A stretch of DNA of 64,000 nt, from contig NW_026516667.1 in assembly GCF_025766255.1 (NCBI RefSeq), positions 558,001 through 622,000 of the forward strand. Reading direction: 5' to 3'. The position numbers were made by a program, and so were the translations under genes. The DNA is from Zychaea mexicana. Taxonomy: Eukaryota; Mucoromycota; Mucoromycetes; Mucorales; Lichtheimiaceae. The notes under the pieces were generated by a model, which ran no database searches, was not told the DNA's origin, and saw only the letters and a program-made list of their open reading frames with translations. The first letter of the stretch is position 1; each line of letters opens with the position of its first letter. Positions 46,480 to 57,177 of the stretch are shown here, in pieces.

Positions 46480-48129
46480 TCACGCTACCTCCACCACACG
46501 ATGTCGTTCCAACTGAGCTCTTCGTTCATCCTGGAAAAACATAAAACATGTACAAGCGAAAGAAAACCAAACATAATGCATAAACACGTTTGTCTGCAAT
46601 TTCACACATCTTTCTTCCCCAAAAAAAAAATAAAAAGTAAAACCTACGGGTGAAATCTCGTTATCGCTGTAAATGAGGACAGCCTCGGACGCTTTCTTTT
46701 TACCTCTAACAGGCACAGAGGCTGTGGATTGCATAGCCGCGCCTTCACCGTAAGCTGTGGTTGGTTGAGCAGCATTATAGTCGTATCCACCAGCAGAGTA
46801 GCCAGTGTGTGGGGAATTATAGCTACTTAGAGGAGGACCTGCCTGTGGTTGCTGTTGTTGCTGGATTGCCGGTGGTGATGGCCCATTGCCTGTTTCAGTA
46901 GTTTGAGGTGAGATCTGTTTAGGTTGCTGCTGCTGCTGCTGTGGTGTTCCTGGTGCATGTGGTGGCATGGCACCAGGTGGCAAAATTGGCGGTGGTGGTC
47001 CACGCCATTGATTTGGTGGTCCAGGATACGCGGATGCTCTAGATATGCTAGTGATTATTTTGTTTTTTGTGTTGTTCAGATAAAAAAAACCACCCAGTTT
47101 CGTATATGAATGGTAACCAAAAACAAAACTTACCCTGGAGGAGGACGGAATGTGTATGGCTGGTGTGGAGGTAATGGCGCTTGCTGGCGTAGTCCTGGCG
47201 GTGGAGGAGGATAGCCGTGAAAATGGCCATATGGAGGACCTCCAAAAGGAGCGGCAGCGCCGGGAGATCCCGCGGGAAGTGGGAATGGTGGAGGTGCGCT
47301 TACGGTTGAAGAAGGATACGGTGGTTGTGGTGGTGGAAAGAAAGAATAGGGTAGCTGTTGTTGTGGAGGGTTTGCTGTAACAGACCTTGGGACACCAGGA
47401 GGAGGAGGTGCAGTAGGAGGAGTGCTGCCCGTTACAGCCTTGTGCAAAGCGAGCTGCTGCTGGAATTGTTCTGGTGTCAACTCAGTATACTGACCATTAC
47501 CGCTTCCGCCCGTGTTGGCCTTCTTGCTAGTATTACCACCACCCGATTTTTTCAACTCGTATGCGGCAAAATCCTCGGGAGGAATTCCCTCCATGCCGAA
47601 TATTTCAATATCGAGTGTTTCACGTCCTGGTAAAGCGTTTGGAACACTATGAAATACGTGGATTTGATTATGTTAAATGACCTTCTCCTAGCAAGCTCTC
47701 TCCGTCGCTTTTTCTCAAGTTATTTTGCTTTGCTTAAAGACATTTACTGGTCGATTGTGACTTTATGAACTTGCTGCGCATGAACTGCCATTCCACCTGC
47801 CGTAGCTGAATAAAAAATAGCGTTATTGTGGGGCACCCTTTTAACACTGATTTTTCACGAAAAGAAAACATACTTAGACGTTTGCCGCATACTTCGCATT
47901 GGAAATGTTTTGCCTTTAAATATTATAGAAAAGATAAAAAAAAAGGAAATACGCGTTGTGCCATTGTATATTTATGTGTCAGATTTGTCAAAAGCGTCCA
48001 CAATCCCTTTCTTCAAGCAATAAGTGTACTCACCCGTTGGTGATTCACCAATACTTTGTCATCCTCGAAATCCTTTTCGCAGTACCAGCACCAAGGGCGC
48101 ATCGGTTTGTTCTTTCTTTTTTTCCCCAT
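46480..48129 (-). CDS. BuGZ/ZNF207 homologue: zinc fingers plus GLEBS motif
   Basis: Six exons (48034-48129, 47874-47913, 47748-47805, 47134-47646, 46648-47038, 46480-46530) give 382 residues. The N-terminus has two C2H2 fingers: WCWYCEKDFEDDKVLVNHQR, then FQCEVCGKRL and TTAGGMAVHAQQVHK. It is followed by the family hallmark HVPNALPGRETLDIEIFGME. A long Pro/Gln-rich, Tyr-containing low-complexity region follows (about 130-345), then a GLEBS-like motif IYSDNEISPDERRAQLERHR at the very end, split by the last intron. In animals BuGZ binds Bub3 through GLEBS, helps kinetochore attachment, undergoes phase separation on spindles and associates with spliceosomes. GLEBS followed only by VVEVA is unusual, since animal proteins have a long tail after it. 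Confidence 0.92.
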
Positions 48130-50208
48130 GTCACAGTTGTTTCTGAAAGAATACAAGAGTCCGGCCAAGAAGGGGAAGTGAAGAAAGAAGCTTGGACCTC
48201 GCATGCGGCAAAAAAGAGAATCAAGTCACACCACGGCGCTCTTTTTTCAGCATGTTGTCAGTAAGTTCTAAATAAGTGAGCATTGGATATACTTGTCTTT
48301 GAGCTAGTCAGTATTGCTAGGAAAGACTTTTGCATATGGTAAATCTTTGTTGAGCTGAGAGCATGTTTCATACAGTAGTTAGACGACTTCTCTATCTTTA
48401 TGAATGTGCTTCTCTCTCGTCGCCTCTCTCATCCTCTTCATATAGTCATGGGCGCTGCTGTGGCGCATTGTTTCACGTGCATGTCTCCGCTTAATTTTTC
48501 AGGTACGTTGGTGGTCAGTGCACCTGTGTACTGGAGCAGCTGAATGTTGCAATAACCCAACAATGCATGCTATATACAATTCCGAATGAGTTGTTGCGAT
48601 ATAGATCAACAAGTGAATTGGCCAAGTATGAGCAGCTTTACAGGTACTGACGTTGGTGGGTCCATCTGGCATATCCTGTACTTACCACTTTTCCTAGTAG
48701 TAGAATAATACATCCTACTGCTGTCACGCTTTTGTGCTGCTTGCCTTGTCAAAGGAGGGCAAGTACCCTGCGTGTAGTTCTTTAGGTCTAAAGACGAGGT
48801 TAAAGACCCAATATTAATTTTTGGAACAGCCTTTTGGATGGTACATGATGGTTGGGGAGGACGACTAAGAAAACAAGTCTGTCTTATTGCTCATCAGATA
48901 ATATTGACGCTTAGCTAGGACAGTAGTGCTATGCGGCTGCCAGATGGGACCCTGCAGCAAACAGGTGGATAGAGCGAATTCGCTTAGGCTCTGCCAAAAG
49001 CAGCTCTAGTAGCATCTTACGATCCTCGAAAAGTGCTTCGTGTTGACTAGTGCAAACGATCAACGTCGTCGAATAAAGATTGATCGTGCCTCGCAGGCGG
49101 TAAGGAAAAGTTGACGAGAAAAATGGTTAATAGAGCAGCTGTGCTGTTATGTATAAAGTATGCAAAAGAGGATTTTCGGGAAGGGCCCTTGTACATAATG
49201 CGCACGCTCATATAAAGTTATTACGTAATATAGCTTTCCACTCGTTGATAAGCAGCATCAGGACTGTAGGGTTTAGAGCCATCTCTGGGAGCCTTTTGCT
49301 TTTGAACGAGTAAGGAGGTGTCTTTTCTAGGCAGAAAAAGATGGATAACAATGGGATACACATGCCTGTATCTTGTCGACGACACAACGACGATGACTGA
49401 TATCGTCTCAGCTGTTGCGTGGATCGTAGAGATCAAATTGCTACGTTTCCAGTAGTGGGCACAAAGTCAAAGTTCGTTCATTCAGTGTGGTCTTTGTACT
49501 ACCACCGTAGAAGCTATTGATGTCTCCACATGTGGCCTTATGTTGTCGTGAGTGTACACTGCACATGCAGTGCATGAGTCACCTTCCAGATGTATCCGCA
49601 GTGGAACAAAAAGGAAGATTTTTTTGTAGCGGAGCCAATCAAAGACGCAGGGTTCAAGTGATGTCGTTAGAGCCCTGTGCTGCATCAAGGGTAGAATATT
49701 CTCAGGGAGCAGCAAAGAAGCAAGGCAGCAATTGGCCGCGCACGCCTTCCGCCCAGCCAGCCAACAACGGAACCGGACGGAAGAGTTACCAGATAGGGAT
49801 AGAAGGCCATGCAAAATACAATAGCATGTCGGCAGCATTGTGGCCAAGTCTTGATCAAGTAGCATGGTAATGAAGTGTCGCGACATTTTGTGATTGGCTC
49901 CATTTAAAAAGCGCTTGCAAGTGGGCCAAGAGGGTGGGGTGATTGGTAGGAAAGAAGAGAAAGGTCGGTCGGCAAGATAGAAGAAGAGTGGCGGCGGAAA
50001 TACAGAAAGGGAAGGAGAGGCACGTTACTTTGGGATTCAAGAAGAGAGGAGAAGGGCCAATCGAGAAGCGTATCAAAGCATCTTCCAGACTCTCTCTCTC
50101 CCTTCTCCTCTGCTCTGCTCTGCTCTGGTCTTCTTGTCTTGCACCCACTCCTTTCTCTCTCTCTTCTTTCTTTCTTTTTCTCTTTTTCGCTTTCTTGATT
50201 GCTTTTTT

Positions 50209-50249
<41 letters not shown>

Positions 50250-50349
50250 TCTTCCCCTTTCTCACAACCACTACTACTTCCTTCTTCTCCTCTCCCCCAC
50301 CGCAGACTACTGTACTTATACGCTAAAACGCTGTTGTCAGACAAAAACA
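48130..50349. other. Intergenic between divergent BuGZ and TBRG1-like genes
   Basis: A 2.2 kb shared upstream region without a recognisable gene. Antisense-overlapping ORFs at 49482-49903 look random. The last 250 bases are a strong pyrimidine-rich leader (TCTCTC/TTTCTTTCT runs) that includes a long CA repeat just before the TBRG1-like start. Confidence 0.55.
50211..50246. repeat. (CA)18 microsatellite in the presumed leader of the TBRG1-like gene
   Basis: A perfect 36-base CA run, 104 bases upstream of the start codon, embedded in a C/T-rich tract. It is the longest simple repeat in the window. Confidence 0.95.
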
Positions 50350-52506
50350 ATGGCCTTCTCTTGTGCATCAACCAGCTCAACAGCTGCGTTGCAGCAACAG
50401 CGACACCCGCCAACGTCACCAATCAACACCAGCAACTCCACTGCCCCTGCCCAGGCAAGAAAGAAGACAGAGTCCTTGTCGCTGTCTGCTGCTGCCCAGA
50501 ACAGCATTACTGAAGAAAAGTACAAGCAGCTCAAGCGGAAACTCAAGGCCATGATGGAGGTAAATGATTGTGTGTACTGTAATAACGTGACGAACAACAT
50601 CATCACCCTTGTTTGCTCGGTCCTCCGCATCATTCGTCCACGCACATCCTCTCCCCCCCCCCCAAACACATCATCGCGGCAAGCCATGTCACTCAATCAT
50701 CCTTTTTCTTTTGCCGGGGATGACCACTGGTTGGGTATAGGAGAACGAGTCGATATCAAGAGAATATTCGCAAGCGAAAAGAAAAGTCCGCCTGTTGATG
50801 ATGGAACGCAAGTGAGTTTAATTTCCCTGTTTTTCCCGTTTAGATACACCACCGAACTTCTTGGCTTTTCTTGAATACTGATTTCCTTCTCCTTGACCAG
50901 TGTACTGCTGGATAACATTGCACAAATGGGCACAGTGGAAGTAGACACATCTTCCTCCGACGAATACGATGACAATGACGACGATGATATTCTGTTACCA
51001 ACACATTCACCAATGTCGCTGACAAGAAGAATAAGAAGAAAGGCTTCGGTTGACGGGGAAATCTATCACCCGCATGTTCAACAACTGACTGCCGATCAGC
51101 AGCAGCGTCATTTCCATCAGCACAAACGAGGCTACAGCAAGACCAGAACAATAACAAAAACATTGTCACGGCTGCAGCAATCCTCAGTGGCTCAAGAGCA
51201 AGAACAACAAGCTTATCCTGACCTTCATCGGCGACGACGTGACAACAGCAATGCTAGTAGTAGCCAAGACAACAACAACGACGATGCTAGCCCAAGCACA
51301 ATGAGCAGCACAGTCTCAGCATCGGCACCGCCCAAACGGTCGAAAATGTCACGCGCAGTGACCAAGACACGTCGCGTGCAACCTGTCGACCGGGACGAAA
51401 ATGGAAATGTCAAATTACCCCAGCAAATTGGTGTCCTGACCGTCGTCAAGCTGGGCAAGATCGTCCATGACCGCGATGCATTCCACAACGAGCGCTACAT
51501 TTTCCCAGTCGGATTCACGGTTGAACGGACCTATCCAAGCATGATTAACCCACACAGCAACACGAGCATTGTGTCTACCATCTTGGACGGTGGCGACGGG
51601 CCCCGGTTTCATATTGTTGCAGCAGACATGCCGGACCAACCCATCATTGCCAACTCGGCCACCGGCGCTTGGACGGTCGTGGTCCGGCGCAGTAACGAGA
51701 TCCGTCACCGCGAGCATTCCAATTCAGCCAGTGGGCCCGACTATTATGGCTTCAAGCATCCAACCATCGCCAAGATGATCCAGGATCTGCCCAATGCTGA
51801 TAAATTGCGCTACTATGTACGCCAAAATTTTGAGGAAATGGAACCGCGCGCCGCAAAGGGGGTCATGGCTGCTGCACAGAAGAAACGTGGCAATCTGGAA
51901 CAAATGGGAAACGCCAACGTACGCCCAGGTGCCACCATTCCAAAGCAATACAACAGATCTTCAACTACCATTATTGCTGCTACTGCTACTACCACCCCTT
52001 TGCCCTCTCCTCCTCATCAGCATCACCATGATGACGATGACGATGATAACGGTCCTTCTGGAGGCGTCACTATGACTGATTTTATTGCCACAGGTGCTGC
52101 CGTTGCCACTGCTGCTAGTGGTACTGATGCTGACGCGGATTTGCACTATCGTCATCATCGTCAACAACAACCATACTTCCATCAAACAGAAGGTGCTCAA
52201 GGACGACAACAACAATCGTCACCACCATCGTCATCATCTTCATCGTCACACCAGCGGCCATATTCGATTAGCAATCACCCCCACGATCCATATGACGACG
52301 AAAACGAATTTGACGTTTCACCTCCTCCTTCTCTGCCTCCCCCTTCCTATCATCATCATCATCATCGACATGATCAGCAATACCGTCGCTCAACCAACCC
52401 GCACTCGATCAGCAGCTTACTTCAGCCTGCATCGCCTTCTCCTGTTAAAGTGTACTATGATGATGACGAAGTAGACCAATTACATAGCGACAACGATGGC
52501 CTGTAA
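50350..52506 (+). CDS. TBRG1-like protein with FYRN and FYRC domains
   Basis: Three exons (50350-50559, 50741-50811, 50901-52506) give 628 residues. The 71-nt middle exon completes a coiled coil (EEKYKQLKRKLKAMME joined to ENESISREYSQAKRKVRLLM and MERNVLLDNIAQM), as in TBRG1. A low-complexity region precedes FYRN (GVLTVVKLGKIVHDRDAFHN, then FPVGFTVERTYPS) and FYRC (GPRFHIVAADMPDQPIIANS, ATGAWTVVVRR, SGPDYYGFKHPTIAKMIQDL). The last 180 residues are His/Asp/Gln-rich runs. FYRN/FYRC form a single fold found in MLL-type and TBRG1 chromatin proteins, and the protein is probably nuclear. TBRG1 (NIAM) affects growth control in mammals; a fungal role is unknown. Confidence 0.88.
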
Positions 52507-53375
52507 ACAAGCCAAACTTGTTCTCGACCTTCATTTGGCCTTCTTCCTTTTTCTCCGCCCCATCCCCCATTACAAACATCTTGTACTTGCCTTCTTTCCC
52601 ACTACCGTTTTCTTCAACCACGAACATATTATATCTATCGTATACATAGTAATTCATCATAAACACGAATGTATAGATGCTTCTATACTACATTTCTTTA
52701 TTATTATTATCCTCATCGATACACACAACCATTACTGATATCATCCCATTATATACATCATCCCCTTTCTGAATTATGTACTATACTTTCTCTTGAACTT
52801 TCTTTCACCTTTGCGACGCCAACTTTCATTACCCCGTAATCAAGAACCCCGGCTCTTTTGCTCTTCTATTTCAAGACCTCTTTTCTTTCTTGCATATTAA
52901 GACAACCATTATGTACTATCTTGTAATGGAACATCCAGCCATTTTGCATTATACCTCACGAAAGAAGTTGCTAATATTATTATCTTTGAGCCATCTCGCC
53001 GAAGATTGCTACTGTACCAAATAGATTAAATGGTACGGTGTGCTACGTTAGTACAATTTACAGTACTATTACTACATACATAGTAATCAACTGAGTAGCT
53101 ACGTATGTTGTAGTCAGCTGTCCTTGTCTACAACAAAAGCAAGACTGGCTTCTGAAATGACAGAAACCCACGGAAACAGGCCCAGAGCCTGGATCTTTGT
53201 TATTTATGAACCCGGCTTTCTCATCGTACTTGTCCACTTTGAAAATAAGATCATTATCATCCTTGACATTTTCTTGGTCGTTTGTGCTGTCTGTGGCTCG
53301 TGAAATTTCTGGTTTCGCTTCAAATGTACTCGACGGGCTATTACAGTAACCAAGACTTAGTATGGTGCTATTCCA
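52507..53375. other. Intergenic, 3' side of the TBRG1-like gene
   Basis: AT- and pyrimidine-rich DNA with no ORF beyond 80 codons. The first few hundred bases are the likely 3' UTR. Confidence 0.5.
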
Positions 53376-54010
53376 TCAAATATGGAAACAATTGATATAT
53401 GCACGGCACTCTCGAGTCCTACACACCATGAAACCCTCTACTGAGCTTTTAACTGACTCGAAGGAGGCATTGACATGCTCGGATCCGACCAATAGCTGAG
53501 CATACACACCACCACCTAGTGTATTTGCATCTGCCGTATTTGTACCGTTCGCAACCTGCTTATACTTCTTCTTTATCGTCGCGGTTCGTTTGAACATGTA
53601 TTTTTCGAGCTGCCTTTGCATAGTAATCATGGTACTATTATGCTGACCAATCGCTGTTACATTAATGTCTTGCCGAAATGTTTATAATTAGGTGCATCAA
53701 GTGTATATACGTGGATAGAGTCGAAGTCATAGAGCCGAATCAAGTAGTGAGACATTCTTTGGTGCACTGACTCTGTCGCACCACCATGATAGTGTAGTTC
53801 TCTATATGTGATGCTGAGCATGTTTTCTTTGCCATACCATGTTCGGGTGCTGCAGCCGTTGAATCGAGTGGATGCATTTTCAGTGCTTAATTCGAGAGTA
53901 TCCATTTAGGTATCAACTCAGAGAAAATATCATCGTTGACAATGAACTCCATATTGTGTGTTTTAATGGCTACCGTACGTGCATAGTTGGAAGGAACAGA
54001 CATATCCATA
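53376..54010 (-). pseudogene. Decayed DUF4097-type protein gene, paralogue of the intact gene at 55140-56993
   Basis: Fragments on the same strand and in the same order as the intact neighbour: MDMSVPSNYARTVAIKTHNM and EFIVNDDIFSEL (intact: MQIYIPIDAISVSVSTTNME, IVADEELLAES), then after a frame change LELSTENASTRFNG (intact: LQLQTSNARIKLDG), and after a large gap GVYAQLLVGSEHVNASFES (intact: SIRAQVEGSEHVQATFQS). The repeat region between them is mostly deleted, and frames change at least twice. It is therefore a disabled tandem duplicate. DUF4097 domains are beta-helical, adhesin-like repeats. Confidence 0.75.
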
Positions 54011-54351
54011 TGAATTTAGAGACATGGATACAGTAGTACTTTGTAATATTTATCGGTTTGGCAGTGATAAGAGCAAGTGCACCCACCTTGTCAGGATAGT
54101 GGTTACCTCGCGTTACAATTTGGCAGGATATCTGTTTACGCTTGGTATAATGACACCACCAGTGTCAGAATCGTCCGGAGAAGAACGCTGGATTTGTATT
54201 ACACCATTTTCAACGTGGCCTACAATTTAATAGAGATGTAATGTTTATTGTCGTGAAGTGGAATAAGGGTGGTATTTAGGGAACCAGATTCTTACTTCGT
54301 CGCGTACGCATTGATCGAGTACTGAGTCCCGAGGTGGTAAATAGATACCTT

Positions 54352-54941
54352 TTAAAAAAAAATCAATCGGCGCCATAGATTGGGAGATGATGCTGAACTT
54401 TGTTCCTCGTTCTGTTCCTCATCATCGTGTTCCTCTTCTACTGCTCCATTGACTGTATCGGTTAACCGGTTTTGGGCCTGCTGTGAATAATTATGAGAAT
54501 TCTCGCTGCTGCTCCTGCTGTTACTCCTGCCCTTTCTTGCTGTTGGTGTGTTAAAGTATGGATCCTCTAATTGGAAGAAAAATGTCCACTTTAATATCAA
54601 TCACTACCACGACACTACAAGCTATTCGCATATAAAAGATGCAGAGGATTTTAATCGCTTCTTTGTTATACCGTGATGTTTAGGTTTAAAATTTTGCATG
54701 TAAAGTAAAATGGAGTTATCCAATGAAAGAGGAAAAAAGAACCATTGGAACAAGTATAGAAGCCTATTTTATACGTTAAGGGAGGAATCCTACCCAGCAA
54801 CAAAAAAGAAGCGACATGTCCTCCGCTATCTGTCTCACACCTAGCGGGCATAAACATGTCGAATATTCTTTTGTCGTTTTCCTGTACTACATGTTTCAGC
54901 TTCGGCCTTTGAGATAAAATCAGCAAAGCACAATATACATA
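54352..54941 (-). CDS. Unidentified two-exon gene fragment
   Basis: Two exons (54794-54941, 54352-54566) join in phase 1. The first gives YVYCALLILSQRPKLKHVVQ, then ENDKRIFDMFMPARCETDSG and GHVASFLLL. The second gives EDPYFNTPTARKGRSNSRSS, a Gln/Asn/Ser segment, an acidic EEEHDDEEQNEEQ run, and ends SSPNLWRRLIFF. The composition is convincingly protein-like. The start is not resolved: the first exon opens after a TTCTAG acceptor, and a more upstream exon (perhaps the hydrophobic MYTFVSTFSLFFFS frame near 55070) is needed. No family is recognised. It could alternatively be the 5' part of the decayed DUF4097 copy downstream. Confidence 0.4.
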
Positions 54942-55139
54942 CTAGAAGCAATGGTGACATACACGGCTTATTCGCAATGAAGAGAAGAAAAGCTATAAAA
55001 GGGGTAAGTAATATTATTCGTTCCAATAGAAAAGAAGAAGAGGGAAAAGGTAGACACAAAGGTGTACATAAAGTGTAGAATCAAACATTTCCCAAACGTA
55101 AAGCATAGAAAGAAAGGGGCTATTACAACAGCAAGTGCT

Positions 55140-56993
55140 TTAAAATATAAGCTTGGCGCGGGAATTTGATGTATGAATGTTAACAAAACCTTCGGCTTCT
55201 TTACTGGTTCTGTAGCCAATCTTTTCATAGGGTCTGTCAGATTCAAGCGTAACGTCATTTCCAGAGACGGCCACCTTTGCAGAAGATGAGATGACCTTGA
55301 AAGGACCAATAAACTGTCGAGGCTAATATAGAGAACAGTTGTTTAGAAGAAGGTGATATCTAATCAACAGCTAAAAGTAGATCTATACATAATAAAAGTA
55401 GAGATTTCAGACTATTGTACGTTACCATATTGACTCTTATTTTACCGTTGGAGGATTGGAAAGTTGCTTGGACATGTTCGGAGCCTTCGACTTGAGCACG
55501 GATCGATCCGTTTGATGTTTGTACGACCAAGGAGTCATCAGCAGTGACATGTTTCAATGCAACGCGGCCATTGCTCGTGCGAGCAACCACGGTGGGTGCT
55601 GTTGTACGCTCCAAAGTCACACGGGCATTCGATGTTGACACGTCAAGCAAACTTGCCGCATGCGTGTCTCGGGTCGCAATACGACCATTAGATGATGTCA
55701 AACGGATGGCACCGGTAATTGTATCAGCACCATCCAAGCGGATAGCACCGTTGGATGTCTGCAAGTCAATAGAATCTTTAGCATGCAGGGACGACGATGA
55801 TCCGCGGATATCCAATGCGGCATTCTTTGTTTGAAGTTTGACTTTTTCACCACGCCATCCACCATCAAGTTTGATGCGTGCATTCGACGTTTGGAGCTGC
55901 AGCGATTCTGCCAAAAGCTCCTCATCCGCGACAATCTCCATATTGGTAGTAGACACAGACACAGATATGGCGTCGATGGGTATGTAGATCTGCATGTCCA
56001 CATAGACGCATGTGAAAAAGTGGGAGCCGCCATGCTGAGGCAAGTCAATCGACAGTTGGGTTTCGCCACCCACACGATCTAAGCTGTACTGCATCTGTTT
56101 CATCAACTCGTTGGGCGCCACATTAACGCGTGTGCTGACAATGCCTTCTTGGGTCGTGCTGTGCTTGAGTTGGATTTTACCACCGGCAACACCGCCGTTG
56201 ATATTGACGCGAACAGCATCTGCAAAGGTGATCTGTTCGGGAAGAGCATCCCAGATCGCGGATCCGTCGCGGAAACAATGGTCGCCGGAGTGCCAGAGGG
56301 CAGGGAAGATAAAACGAGTCAGGAACATGAAAAAGAGAACACCACTAACAAAGCCCGCCAGGATGATGTTTCGACGTCTGGGGTCTTTGAGCTTTTGGCA
56401 AAAAGAGCGAATGTAGCAAGGCCGTCCGTTTCTTCGACCTCTACCACATCTTTGTCGTCTTCCCCAGCCCAAGTCGTTGTCGTTGCCATGACCACCGCTG
56501 GAAGCGCCGGGTTTCTTTCCCCATGACGGTCCACCGGCGCCCATGAATATTCCAGAATGAGCTGGCTGCTGTACTTTGCTTTCGGGGCCTGTAGGACTTG
56601 ACGATGATGACACGGCTGCATCGGGAACTCGCTTCTGCTGTTGTTGTTGGTGGTAAGGATACTGCGATGATGATGGTGGTGGTGGTGACGGCTGGTAGTC
56701 ATCGAAGGATTGATAGTCCTTTCTTAAATCGGTAGACGAGGGAGCTGAAGCCTCTTCGTCCCTTTCAGCAGCTGAATAGGGTGGGGGAGGAACATTCGCT
56801 TCAGAAGAATCTTCTGTGTCGAGCGCTGTTGTTGTGGTTCATATTTTCAATCATACAGAAAAAAACACAGAAGATCGTTCTCTTTGGTTTACTATGACGG
56901 TTCACTAAAAACAATATTACAGAATATATATATACAAGTACACAGCGTTATACCTTCGTACCCCTTTCTATCGACGTTGCCAAAGAACCTCAT
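55140..56993 (-). CDS. Single-pass membrane protein with DUF4097 adhesin-like repeats
   Basis: Three exons (56954-56993, 55426-56825, 55140-55322) close in phase to 540 residues. Start MRFFGNVDRKGYE; then a Pro/Gln/Ser-rich cytosolic region with PPPPYS, a PY-like motif; a basic segment; one membrane helix at about 166-190 (NIILAGFVSGVLFFMFLTRF); then an ectodomain of DUF4097-type beta repeats with TSNGxI/TSNARI recurring about every 20 residues (LQTSNARIKLDGG, LQTSNGAIRLDGA, LTSSNGRIATRD, VQTSNGSIRAQVEG, FQSSNGKIRVNM). With the basic segment inside, the repeats should face the lumen or exterior (type II). The function is unknown; related bacterial domains are adhesin-like or regulatory. A decayed paralogue lies 1.1 kb downstream. 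Confidence 0.85.
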
Positions 56994-57177
56994 GACAAGG
57001 TGCTGTATCGAGGAAGAATAAGGGGAAGAGAAGTAGAAAAATAAATGTTTAAAGAGAAAGTTGCAGGAAAAAGAAAAGGAAAAGAAAGCCCGGCTTTGTC
57101 ATGCTGTGGTTTACTGCGGATGATGCTGAGCTCTCGTCACAAGTCACGCCAAGGAGACTTGGCATTTCCCTTTTATC

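Noticed and set aside
51961..52474. Overlapping ORFs of 84-129 codons on both strands
   Set aside because: Shadows of the low-complexity (His/Asp/Gln codon repeat) end of the TBRG1-like gene.
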